From contig PHAG01000001.1 of NCBI GenBank assembly GCA_002841625.1, positions 62,001 to 126,000 of the forward strand: a stretch of 64,000 nucleotides of DNA, written 5' to 3'. Position 1 is the stretch's first letter. Each line of letters starts with the position of its first letter. Shown here in pieces: positions 9,738 through 18,236 of the stretch. The DNA comes from Firmicutes bacterium HGW-Firmicutes-1 (GTDB lineage: Bacteria; Bacillota; Clostridia; Lachnospirales; Vallitaleaceae). Under the pieces are notes generated by a model, which was not told the DNA's origin, did no database searches, and saw only the letters and a list, made by a program, of their open reading frames with translations. The position numbers and the translations under genes were made by a program.

Positions 9738-10868
9738 TTACCCTTTAATATTATCCACAAATAAATTAATAATTTCAGCTATTGTTTCGTTCTCAAGATA
9801 TGGATGCATTGGCAAACTTAAAATTCTGTTGCTGATATCTTCGGATATTGGAAAATCACCTTTTTTATAGCCTAATTTCCTATTTGCAGCTTGTAAATGA
9901 AGTGGCTTACGATAATATATTGCAGTCTGGATACCTTTATCATTTATTTCTCTCATTAATGATTCTCTTACTTCATAGTCCTTTGTAAGCACTGAGTACT
10001 GAGCCCAAGCGGAACTATACTCTTCTGGTACTTGAGGCGTCTTAATAAGCTCCTTTAAGCCAGCAGTGTACTTATTTGCCACTTCATTTCTTAGATCGAT
10101 TTCCGAGTCAAATATAGACAGTTTTGCAAGTAGAATTGCTGCTTGAATCGTATCAAGTCTACCATTTATTCCAATCCTAATATTGTCGTACTTATCTATT
10201 CCTTGACCATGAACCCGAATAGACTTTATGGCTTCGTAAAGTAAAGAATCTCTTGTAAATATTGCACCTCCATCTCCGTAACAGCCCAAAGGCTTAGCAG
10301 GAAAAAATGATGTTGACGCTGCATCGCCAAAGCTTCCAGCTTTTCTGCCTTTATACCTGCCTCCAAAACCTTGCGCCGCATCTTCAAGAACCCTTATATT
10401 ATATTTTGCAGCAATAGCCTCAATTTTCTCATAGTCAGCAGGTAATCCGAATAAATCAACTGGAATGACCACTCTTGGTTTCAAGCCGTCTTCTTCAATT
10501 ATCCTTATGATGGCTTGTTCAAGTAATTCAGGGTCAATATTGTAAGTTTCAGGATTTATATCAACGAAAACTGGTGTAGCCCCTAATAGACTAACAACCT
10601 CTGAGGTTGCTATAAATGTAAAAGGTGTTGTGAAAACTGCATCTCCTTTTCCTATTTCCCAAGCTAATAAAGGTAGTAGCAAAGCATCCGTACCACTTGA
10701 GCAGGTCACCGCGTAATCTACTCCAACATATTCTGCCAGTTTTCTTTCAAGCTCTAATACCTCGGGTCCCATTATATATTTGCCATGTTCTAAAACCCTG
10801 TCAATACTATTGTTAATCTCTGATTTTAGCTTTCGATATTGTATAGACAAATCATTCATCGGTATCAT
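9738..10868 (-). CDS. DegT/DnrJ/EryC1 sugar aminotransferase (WbpE-like)
   Basis: A PLP-dependent aminotransferase acting on a nucleotide keto-sugar. Motifs are TCSSGTDALLLPL, DLFGLPADYE, LEDAAQGFGG and the PLP lysine in SFFPAKPLGCYGDGGA. FDSEIDLRN and LPMHPYL fit the sub-family that aminates the C3 position (WbpE/WlbC-like). I prefer ATG 10866-10868 (376 residues), with GTGAGG nine bases upstream; a GTG five codons earlier is possible. It overlaps the end of the acyltransferase gene, so the two are translationally coupled. Together with the oxidoreductase and acyltransferase upstream it would make a 3-acetamido sugar, for example a UDP-diacetamido-uronic acid. Confidence 0.9.
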   Translation of the reverse strand: MIPMNDLSIQYRKLKSEINNSIDRVLEHGKYIMGPEVLELERKLAEYVGVDYAVTCSSGTDALLLPLLAWEIGKGDAVFTTPFTFIATSEVVSLLGATPVFVDINPETYNIDPELLEQAIIRIIEEDGLKPRVVIPVDLFGLPADYEKIEAIAAKYNIRVLEDAAQGFGGRYKGRKAGSFGDAASTSFFPAKPLGCYGDGGAIFTRDSLLYEAIKSIRVHGQGIDKYDNIRIGINGRLDTIQAAILLAKLSIFDSEIDLRNEVANKYTAGLKELIKTPQVPEEYSSAWAQYSVLTKDYEVRESLMREINDKGIQTAIYYRKPLHLQAANRKLGYKKGDFPISEDISNRILSLPMHPYLENETIAEIINLFVDNIKG

Positions 10869-11448
10869 AATTTTCAACCTCACTTAAGCAACCATTCTTT
10901 TCGATATAATTTCTACTGCAAATCTTACAGCTCAGTCCATCCTTAAGCTGTTCTCCACACTCACACACCCAACCCTTTCTTTTTGCAGGCACCCCAACCA
11001 TGAGTGTATAATCAGGCACATCGGAAGCAACGACTGCTCCAGCAGCAATAAGTGCGTGGCGACCTATCGTGTGCCCACATACAATTGTTGCATTTGCTCC
11101 AATTGATGCACCTTCCTTTACCAGCGTCTTAAGATATTCCTCTCTGCCCTTTTTAGGATATTTACTCCTAGGAGTTAAATCATTTGTAAACACCATAGAT
11201 GGACCACAAAATACATAATCTTCTAATTCCACTCCCTCATATACTGAAACATTGTTTTGGATTTTTACATTATTTCCAAGGTGTACATTATTTGAAATAT
11301 TAACGTTTTGTCCGATCACACAATTTTGTCCGATTTTTACACCTTTTTGAATATGAGAAAAATGCCATATTTTTGTGCCACTTCCAATTTTTACTTCCTC
11401 ATCTATATAAGCGCTTTCATGAACATAATAATCTTTATTTTGCATCAT
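10852..11448 (-). CDS. Hexapeptide-repeat sugar N-acyltransferase (WbpD-like) with zinc-ribbon tail
   Basis: The 198-residue left-handed beta-helix protein has many hexapeptide turns (VKIGSGTKIWHFSHIQKG, IGQNCVIGQNVNIS, IGANATIVCGHTIGRHALI) and ends its helix in GVPAKRKGW. That is the hallmark of enzymes acetylating the 3-amino group of UDP-sugars (WbpD/WlbB). The C-terminal tail CECGEQLKDGLSCKIC has four cysteines in a zinc-ribbon spacing, seen in many Clostridial members. AAGGAG precedes the ATG-ATG start. It is the middle gene of the oxidoreductase-acyltransferase-aminotransferase set. Confidence 0.9.
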   Translation of the reverse strand: MMQNKDYYVHESAYIDEEVKIGSGTKIWHFSHIQKGVKIGQNCVIGQNVNISNNVHLGNNVKIQNNVSVYEGVELEDYVFCGPSMVFTNDLTPRSKYPKKGREEYLKTLVKEGASIGANATIVCGHTIGRHALIAAGAVVASDVPDYTLMVGVPAKRKGWVCECGEQLKDGLSCKICSRNYIEKNGCLSEVENYDTDE

Positions 11449-11517
11449 TTATATGATCTCCTTGATATTTACGGTAGTGATAGGAACTCGCCAGCCACTT
11501 CGATATGAGCCCCTAAC

Positions 11518-12495
11518 CTAACACTTTAGGTTAAGTTGTTTTGATACCTCTTCAAGTATTTTTACAACCTCATAACCACTCTGCCCATCCGCAACTGTTA
11601 TATCTGCGTCAAGGTTTTTAACAAAATACTCTAGCTCATTTTTAAGTGGAGCGGATTTTTCATAATCAATGTGCTCTGTATCAGCTACTCTTACGATAGG
11701 AGAAGCGTTTTCCCAATCAATACTTTTATTATAAAAAACAATATTTTGTTCTGCGTTCGAATCCTCAAATACAAGTGTACCTTTATCGCCTACTACAATT
11801 AATCTACGCTCCAAAAAAGGATATAGCCAAGAAACAAATATATGTGCTTTCACATTATTAGGGTATGTGAGACTTGCCATAACAACATCATGTATATTCT
11901 GTTGTAGAAAACAGCCACCCTCAGCACTCATGCTAATAGGTGTCGTTCCTATTAAATAATTAATAACAGATATATCATGAGGTGCAAATGAATAAAATAC
12001 ATTTTCTTCTGTCCGAACTGTACCCATATTCAAACGTGTTGAGTAAAGATATAAAAGCTTACCAATTTTCCCCTGATCAATTAACTCCTTGATTTTTTTA
12101 ATTGCTGGATGAAACAAAAGCAAATGCCCTACCATTAGCTTACATTCAAAAACTTGAGATAACCAAATTAATCTATTTGCATCAATCGTTGAAAGAGCAA
12201 TTGGCTTTTCAATTAAGACATTCTTTTTTTGTTTTAATAATTGACTTCCTATTTCATAATGTGTCTGAGCTGGTGTTGCAATTACATAACCATCATAATT
12301 ATCCCTTAAAGAGTCTTTTACATTTTGATAACCTTTGACAACGTTATATTGTAATAAACTCTCTGATAAGCGGTTGGGATCATTTTCTACAATTCCAGCT
12401 AAATTTCCCATTTCATGTAGTGTTCTTATATGGTTTTGACCCCATCGACCTGCTCCGATAACACAGATTTTTTTATTTTTTAATACATTACACAC
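11518..12495 (-). CDS. Gfo/Idh/MocA-family NAD-dependent sugar oxidoreductase (WbpB-like)
   Basis: An N-terminal Rossmann fold (ICVIGAGRWGQNHIRTLHEMG) is followed by YDGYVIATPAQTHYEI and the conserved LIEKPIAL, the catalytic EKP-lysine motif of the family. It probably oxidises a nucleotide sugar at C3 to give the keto-sugar used by the aminotransferase two genes downstream. I chose the GTG start at 12493-12495 because GGGGAG lies seven bases before it (325 residues). A longer frame to 12576 exists, but its extra codons are an AT-rich run of KSYK-like repeats and overlap the upstream gene. Confidence 0.87.
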   Translation of the reverse strand: MCNVLKNKKICVIGAGRWGQNHIRTLHEMGNLAGIVENDPNRLSESLLQYNVVKGYQNVKDSLRDNYDGYVIATPAQTHYEIGSQLLKQKKNVLIEKPIALSTIDANRLIWLSQVFECKLMVGHLLLFHPAIKKIKELIDQGKIGKLLYLYSTRLNMGTVRTEENVFYSFAPHDISVINYLIGTTPISMSAEGGCFLQQNIHDVVMASLTYPNNVKAHIFVSWLYPFLERRLIVVGDKGTLVFEDSNAEQNIVFYNKSIDWENASPIVRVADTEHIDYEKSAPLKNELEYFVKNLDADITVADGQSGYEVVKILEEVSKQLNLKC

Positions 12496-12553
12496 TATGA
12501 ATCTCCCCATCACATATTTTATAGTTTTTATAGGTTTTACATTTTTATAGCTT

Positions 12554-15500
12554 TTATAGCTTTTTATATATTTCAATAAGTTTTAAAATTTCTTTGTCCC
12601 TGTCATGATATTTTTCTGCATAACTTCTACCTTGAATACCTAAATTTTTTAGCATATCCCTATTTTCCAGAACGAAGGTTATTTTTTCTTTTATATTATC
12701 CGGATTGGCTATAATAATGGGAAGCTCCTTTGGATATTTTTCTCTCATAAAGTCACTTATCCAGCAAATAACTGGTTTTTCTAAAGCCATTGCCTCAACA
12801 GATGTTGGTCCATATCTACCTATCAGAAGTTGGTCAATAACCAAGTCCGCTTCTGTGATAACATTTTCCGGTGATATTTCCTGTATAAGCTTAAAGTTTA
12901 TATCATAAAATATTTTTAATTCATTGATTGCTTCCAGAACGTACTTCGTTCCATATAATTCCGGAGTACTGGAAACATGTACAATGGTAAATAGCTTATT
13001 ATGATCAACTTCATCTTTAGGTTTGTATTTCTTTAAATCAATGATTAAATTCAGTTGTCTTACATCTTCAAAGTAATCTTTTACGTATTCACGAAGTTCG
13101 TAATCGCTAACCAAACAGCACTCAACATATTTAGAGAAGTATTTCATTCTATTTATAATATCAAGTTCCTCTTGAATTGAGGTCATTTTTACATAAGGAT
13201 TTAATTGTGAAGCCTTTGAATATAACCTTACATCTTGCCCCCAAAAGTGCATCAGTACCTTTTTATTCAATTCCTTTAGAACACTTAAATCCGAATGATC
13301 AAGGGTAAGCGATGTAAAGGAATGAAAATGGAAAACATCAAATAATGGAATGAGCTTTAACGCTGCATCTATTGTATGATTTAATTTGTTTTTATCTTTT
13401 TCAAAAAAAGTAATATCTATTTCAAAGTCAGATGCTCGATTCGTATAATTAGGTAAGTAATTGAATACCTTTGTGTAAATACCCTTTGCATTTAGGGCTT
13501 CTGATAATTTTATTGATCTGCTGGTTAGATCCATAGTGCCATGTAGCACTTTGATTCCCTTATCAACTTTTGTCTCTGGTATTGTTTTATTGATTTCATC
13601 TATTAATGATTTCTGTTCATTTTTTCTAGACTCTAAATTCTTTTTCGTACCTGTAGAAAACTCTTTTTTATTAATATCACTATATGAAAAAGCGTTAGCA
13701 ATTTGACTTACTATTCCACCCATTTCACAATAACTCATTACCGCTTCACTTAAATATTGAATTGCATACTTATGTGCTATTTTCCCTGACATAACAGGCA
13801 TGATTTTAATGATAAACAATCTTTCTTTCATTTCAAGAAATTGTATTTCATGTAAGTTGATTAGCTTTAAGGAAATGTTAAGATATTTCATAAAAATATG
13901 AATTAGCTCTTCGTTGGTTAATAAAGAAGCACCAATAAAGCTATCTGTACGATGCAAAATATGCTGTAAGACTATTTTCATTCTTTTTAATTCAAAAGTA
14001 TTAGACAGAGTTACAACCTTTATATTTTTTAATTTAGGTATTATTCTTAAGTATATTTTATAAGCACTTTTAAATTCCATTCCATCCATATAATACTTGC
14101 TTATCAAATCCAAGCTATCCTCTTCATCCTGCTGCTCTTTATTGTTCATTTTTACTTTCAAAGCTTCAATTAACTCTTGCTTGACTTTTTCTGACACAAG
14201 TACTTCCAAGCATTTATCAACTTCTACAATTGAACAATCAAGAAGTTGATCTAATAAAAAATATTTAAATATAAACTCCATTTTCTCATTACCAGTTATT
14301 TTAGCATTATAAAACTGTGCAAGTTCTGTATATCTACCTGTATAGAAATATGCGTTAATAATTTCAAAAAGGCAGTTTGTTAAAACTATAATGTCCTCTA
14401 TCTCATATACCTTTTTCAAACACTCTTCATATCTGCCTAAATAATAATGTGAAATAATCATCATTCTTAAAATGTTATCCTGATTCCCAACTGTATAAAA
14501 AGTATACATAACATTGTTAGAAACTTCTAAATTCAAGAAATTTTTATTCATTTCAAGGAATTTATTCATATGTAATAATGCGGTTTCGTACTCCTTCTTA
14601 ACAAAAGAAATAAACGCTTTATAGTAAATAAAATCAATATAGTCCGGTTGAATTGAAAGTGCCATATGAATGATTGTTTCTGCATCATCATATCGTAAAC
14701 TTCTTAGGTAAATGATTGCAGCGTTATTATAATACATCAGCATGACGCCTTTGATTAACTTATTTTCTTTAATGAGCCGTATATAGATATCTACTTGCTT
14801 TAATGCCTCAGCTAAATTCCCATACATAAAATAACTAGAACTCAATTGACATCTGTAGTAGATGTTTCTTGGAACTTTCTCGAGCATCTTAATGAGCATT
14901 GATGCTGTTCTGTTAAATTTTTTCTCTCTAACCTCCTCTGTCATAATATAGCCATAATGAAGTATTACAATATCCATGTTTTTAGTCGGAGAATTGCAAA
15001 TAGGTTGATTGTGTATAGAACTTGCATAATGAAATTGGCCACTATTTCTGAATATACGTTGTTGTGTGATAACCCCATATTGTGTGCACTCTACATTGGT
15101 AAAGCTTTTTACTCTTAACGTAAAGGTATTGTGTTTTTTATGATTCTCTTGTGAAAATTCAGCAATTAGCTTATCGATTTCAGCTTTTTCAAATTCTTCA
15201 TCTGCATCTACTACAAATAAGTATTCTCCTTCCGCAAAAAGAGTGCTACGATTCCTAGCCTCAGAAAAATTATTGTTCCACGAAAATAAATAGATATTGT
15301 TAGTATACTTTCTGGCAATTTCCAAGGTATTGTCATCAGAACCTGTATCAACAATTACGATTTCCGCTAAACCCGAATCCATAAGTGGTTTTAGACTTGA
15401 TAAGCATCTATCTAAATTCTTTTCTTCATTTTTTGTAATCATGCAAATACTTAAAGTATAGGGATATCTACTATTTTCACATCTTAACTTCTGAATATAA

Positions 15501-16759
15501 AAATATATGACATTCATTCTTTCTGGATAATAGGTACTGATACTCTTTAAAAGATCAATCGCCATTTCAATCTGTTGATTATTTAACAACTCATTTACTT
15601 CATTCATTTTATTTATAAATAAGCTGTCACTTGTATAGTATTCCAAATATTTTTCTGTGTCACAATTGCAATAAAAATTATTGTAACAATCTATATATAT
15701 ATTTAATACCTTTAAAATCTTTTCTTTTTTCAAAGGTTCATCGGATTTATCACTCATATAATCTAGGTATGTCTTTAGAATATAGAGGTATTCTACAAAT
15801 ACTTCTTGGCTAGTAAAGTCATTCATTTTTTCATAATAGCTAATAATGAACTGATAAATATATTCCGCTGCATTCAAGTCATTGTCTAAAAGATGATTCA
15901 TCAGGGCTTTTTGGATGTTTATATTAAGATAAATCATAAAATCAGGTATAACTTTTTCCATTACAAAGTCTTTTAATAACCAGCAATAGTACACTTCCTT
16001 TTCACTCAAGCCTATCTTTGTAATGTGTTTTAATAATGTTTTATGACATATATTTTTATCTTCTCTAAAAATCTTCCCAAATTTCAAATATGTTAAATAA
16101 TGATTTTTTATGTTTAAATGTAAAAATTGATTATTAAGTTTAACTTGATTTACTGTTTCAATCATGAGCATATTCTTTTCTAATAAAATACAGAATTCAA
16201 GTTGAAGGCTGGGTGGAAGCGTTAGAATATAAGCTTCGTACCACAGGGAAATTTCATTATAATAGTTACCTTGCAGAAGCTTTATTAAATTTGTTTCTAT
16301 ATTGAAGTGATTATTAATTAAACTAAAATCCTCCATCGTAATGCCCATGTTTTTATTGAAGCCTCTTATACATCTATTGTAAATTATCACTTCTTCTCTA
16401 ATAAAAAACAGCGACTCATCTTTACACAGATAGCTTTTTATATTTAAGGTCATATTGTAGAGATCTTCCTTCTCAAGTAATTCAATTATTTCTTGAATCA
16501 GTTCTTCATTGAGTTGTAGCCCTTCTTCAATAATCATTATTTTCTGTCCAAGTGATGATGCAAAACAAAAATCTTTAAAATTGCAATCATTTTCAGAATA
16601 CTTATATATACAATGTCTATATGGAATATCAAGGGAATCTATTTCATTGCTTATGATAATGAGTTCTGGATTTTCATTAAGAAGGAGTTGTTCTAACACT
16701 TCAATATAATTCTTAAGCTCCTCCTCATTAGTTCGTATTATGATACTTAGTTCATTCAT
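12554..16759 (-). CDS. Giant multi-domain glycosyltransferase (GT2 + TPR + GT-B)
   Basis: At 1401 residues this is by far the largest gene here. The start is ATG 16757-16759 with GGGAGG six bases upstream. Residues 1-100 (LSIIIRTNEEELKNYIEVLE) look like a degenerate GT-A domain. Near residue 434 a complete GT2 domain begins (LSICMITKNEEKNLDRCLSS; VIVDTGSDDNTLEIA; FVVDADEEFE with the DxD-like metal site). Residues about 640-1000 are helical TPR-like repeats. The last ~330 residues (from IKVLHGTMDLTSRSI, about residue 1071) form a GT-B domain with EAMALEKPVICWISDFM. That C-terminal domain is paralogous to the separate protein at 20863-21870. GT2-TPR proteins decorate surface and spore proteins in Firmicutes. 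Acceptor unknown; the adjacent appendage-like proteins are candidates. Confidence 0.88.
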   Translation of the reverse strand: MNELSIIIRTNEEELKNYIEVLEQLLLNENPELIIISNEIDSLDIPYRHCIYKYSENDCNFKDFCFASSLGQKIMIIEEGLQLNEELIQEIIELLEKEDLYNMTLNIKSYLCKDESLFFIREEVIIYNRCIRGFNKNMGITMEDFSLINNHFNIETNLIKLLQGNYYNEISLWYEAYILTLPPSLQLEFCILLEKNMLMIETVNQVKLNNQFLHLNIKNHYLTYLKFGKIFREDKNICHKTLLKHITKIGLSEKEVYYCWLLKDFVMEKVIPDFMIYLNINIQKALMNHLLDNDLNAAEYIYQFIISYYEKMNDFTSQEVFVEYLYILKTYLDYMSDKSDEPLKKEKILKVLNIYIDCYNNFYCNCDTEKYLEYYTSDSLFINKMNEVNELLNNQQIEMAIDLLKSISTYYPERMNVIYFYIQKLRCENSRYPYTLSICMITKNEEKNLDRCLSSLKPLMDSGLAEIVIVDTGSDDNTLEIARKYTNNIYLFSWNNNFSEARNRSTLFAEGEYLFVVDADEEFEKAEIDKLIAEFSQENHKKHNTFTLRVKSFTNVECTQYGVITQQRIFRNSGQFHYASSIHNQPICNSPTKNMDIVILHYGYIMTEEVREKKFNRTASMLIKMLEKVPRNIYYRCQLSSSYFMYGNLAEALKQVDIYIRLIKENKLIKGVMLMYYNNAAIIYLRSLRYDDAETIIHMALSIQPDYIDFIYYKAFISFVKKEYETALLHMNKFLEMNKNFLNLEVSNNVMYTFYTVGNQDNILRMMIISHYYLGRYEECLKKVYEIEDIIVLTNCLFEIINAYFYTGRYTELAQFYNAKITGNEKMEFIFKYFLLDQLLDCSIVEVDKCLEVLVSEKVKQELIEALKVKMNNKEQQDEEDSLDLISKYYMDGMEFKSAYKIYLRIIPKLKNIKVVTLSNTFELKRMKIVLQHILHRTDSFIGASLLTNEELIHIFMKYLNISLKLINLHEIQFLEMKERLFIIKIMPVMSGKIAHKYAIQYLSEAVMSYCEMGGIVSQIANAFSYSDINKKEFSTGTKKNLESRKNEQKSLIDEINKTIPETKVDKGIKVLHGTMDLTSRSIKLSEALNAKGIYTKVFNYLPNYTNRASDFEIDITFFEKDKNKLNHTIDAALKLIPLFDVFHFHSFTSLTLDHSDLSVLKELNKKVLMHFWGQDVRLYSKASQLNPYVKMTSIQEELDIINRMKYFSKYVECCLVSDYELREYVKDYFEDVRQLNLIIDLKKYKPKDEVDHNKLFTIVHVSSTPELYGTKYVLEAINELKIFYDINFKLIQEISPENVITEADLVIDQLLIGRYGPTSVEAMALEKPVICWISDFMREKYPKELPIIIANPDNIKEKITFVLENRDMLKNLGIQGRSYAEKYHDRDKEILKLIEIYKKL

Positions 16760-16880
16760 TACTACCCTCCCAGCATAAAACAACTTATATAGTACTAGTT
16801 TATTATCTGACTAATTGCTTTGTTACACACTTCTAATTCAACCATAACCGTACTCCAATAATAACCAATTAATATAAGTC

Positions 16881-16908
16881 ACAAGCTTAACCCAAAAACC
16901 ATATTATG
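16881..16908 (+). promoter_or_regulatory. Possible late-sporulation (SigK-like) promoter
   Basis: AC (16881-16882), 17 bases, then CATATTATG (16900-16908): one mismatch to the SigK -10 form CATANNNTA. It would give a long leader of about 120 bases before the gene at 17032, which makes it uncertain. The same AC-17-CATA arrangement occurs before the coat-like gene at 53521. Confidence 0.3.
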
Positions 16909-17031
16909 TATTGAGATATCTTAACTCAATAAGAGATATTTTTGTACAACCCTCATGTCGGTAAAGCGATTTTTATAAAGAATTAGGATATTTTAGCTCA
17001 AACATTATTATTTTAAAAAGGAGGTGACATT

Positions 17032-17394
17032 ATGGGACAAATTCAAACTGGTATTGGTATTGCTGATGCAACATTAAATCGTACTGGTAGGGAAACAGGA
17101 TTTCAAAGTGTACCTTTCCAATTCTCTACAACCACTAATACTACAATATGGGAAACAATAGATTTGACTAACGAGTTAATGGGAACTGTCGTCATTATAG
17201 GAACTGATATAGGTACTGGTGCAACAATGGGCGTTTTAATTAATGGTCTTAATACCATTGCAGTAACTGATAATGCAACATTCACAAGATCTGTTGATCA
17301 ACTCAACAGCATAACTGTTACATATGACTCTGGTGCAGCTGGTGTAGCGTCAACGTTAACGCTTTCTCTTGCAGCAAACAAACTTGAACTTTAG
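17032..17394 (+). CDS. Putative endospore-appendage-like structural protein (Ena/DUF3992-like), first of three
   Basis: A small, Thr/Gly/Asn-rich, all-beta protein of 120 residues without cysteine and without signal peptide. The pattern TTIWETIDLTNELMGTVVIIG, then VLINGLNTIAV, ATFTRSVDQLNSITVTYD and a final LTLSLAANKLEL suggests a single jelly-roll domain, as in the Bacillus S-Ena pilins. It is clearly paralogous to the protein ending at 18236 (FxSxPFQ, TIWE, GTVVIIG, INGL, TDN.TF). The ribosome site AAGGAGG is seven bases before the ATG. It sits on the plus strand amid minus-strand sugar genes. The Ena assignment rests on fold-level resemblance only; it could be another spore-surface or S-layer-like protein. 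Confidence 0.6.
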   Translation: MGQIQTGIGIADATLNRTGRETGFQSVPFQFSTTTNTTIWETIDLTNELMGTVVIIGTDIGTGATMGVLINGLNTIAVTDNATFTRSVDQLNSITVTYDSGAAGVASTLTLSLAANKLEL

Positions 17395-17479
17395 TTGATT
17401 AAGTTCTACCAATGATGAATAATCGCTTTACCCTCACAATGGGATTTACCTAATAAAAGTTAAGGGAGGATAGATAATC

Positions 17480-17866
17480 ATGTTTACGACTGACTGTATT
17501 ATTACTGAAAATCTTGCTGGCAATATCGAGTTAAAGGATAGTCATTATCATATTATTTGGCAAGCAATTAATATAAGTGCTGCGGTTACAATTAAAATAC
17601 AAAATATATCAGATAACTTTATGAAAATAAGAATGGAAATAGAAAAAGAAAAGTGCACCTTAATAGAAATAGCCCCTCATGAAGAAAGAACTATAACAGT
17701 ATCAAATGTTCTCCTTATTGAGATACAATTGAGTAATAGATCTGATAATACTATCTGCCCTTATGCTAGTTATCAAATCATTATTCATTACCAGTTAGAA
17801 CCAACACCCCATAAGAAACATGCCACAAAATTTTCTTGTGGAGATTCTTGTTGGTATTCACTTTAA
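17480..17866 (+). CDS. Small beta-rich protein of the appendage-like cluster, second of three
   Basis: A 128-residue protein of unknown function with alternating beta pattern (HYHIIWQAINISAAVTIKIQNIS; IAPHEERTITVSNVLLIEIQLS) ending in SYQIIIHYQL plus a basic, Cys-containing tail (FSCGDSCWYSL). Its domain size and the W-A-I / final Y-x-I pattern match its two neighbours, so it is likely a divergent member of the same fold, perhaps a cap, base or anchoring subunit. GGGAGG lies about ten bases before the ATG. The reading frame of the next gene's open frame overlaps its 3' end, but that gene's ribosome site starts only after this stop codon. Confidence 0.6.
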   Translation: MFTTDCIITENLAGNIELKDSHYHIIWQAINISAAVTIKIQNISDNFMKIRMEIEKEKCTLIEIAPHEERTITVSNVLLIEIQLSNRSDNTICPYASYQIIIHYQLEPTPHKKHATKFSCGDSCWYSL

Positions 17867-17880
17867 AAGGAGGTTAATTT

Positions 17881-18236
17881 ATGGGATAAATAAATGTTGT
17901 GGTGGAACTGCTAATGCGTCAGCATGTTTTATCGTAAATAGTAAAACATATGGCTTTACAAGCATACCCTTTCAACTAAATAAAACCAGTACCAATACAA
18001 TATGGGAGGCCATTGGCTTACCAGGCTTGTCAGGAACAGTTGTCATAATTGGTAACATCATAGCAGGAACAACGAGAGTGGCTATTAACGGTCTTCATAC
18101 AACTCAAATAACAGATAATGAAACCTTTGCAATAAGTTCGAATCCACTATGCTCGGTCGTACTCACTTATACCTCAGCAGAAGGAGAATGCAGTTCATTT
18201 ACCGCTTCAATAAGTGCCGCAAGATTTGAATATTAA
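17881..18236 (+). CDS. Endospore-appendage-like structural protein, third of three; start region frameshifted
   Basis: About 118 residues beginning GINKCCGGTANASACFIVNS and then paralogous to the protein at 17032 (GFTSIPFQ, NTIWEAI, GTVVIIGN, INGLHTTQITDNETF). It has a vicinal Cys pair near the N-terminus and three more cysteines, like the cross-linking cysteines of Bacillus Ena subunits. A perfect ribosome site AGGAGG (17868-17873) lies seven bases before ATG 17881, but that ATG reads ATG-GGA-TAA. The protein frame is -1 relative to it: re-reading the last A of GGA gives M-G-I-N-K-C-C. A lost base, a sequencing error or real -1 slippage would all explain it. The upstream ATG at 17820 is in frame but has no ribosome site and overlaps the previous gene. 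Confidence 0.6.

Noticed and set aside
12496-12576. Longer N-terminus for the Gfo/Idh oxidoreductase
   Set aside because: The extra codons are AT-rich KSYK-like repeats overlapping the upstream gene, without ribosome site; the GTG at 12493 has GGGGAG at ideal distance.
17820-17880. Upstream ATG at 17820 as start of the third appendage-like gene
   Set aside because: It overlaps the previous coding region in another frame, has no ribosome site, and would add a tail unlike the paralogue; the AGGAGG at 17868-17873 points to a start at 17881.
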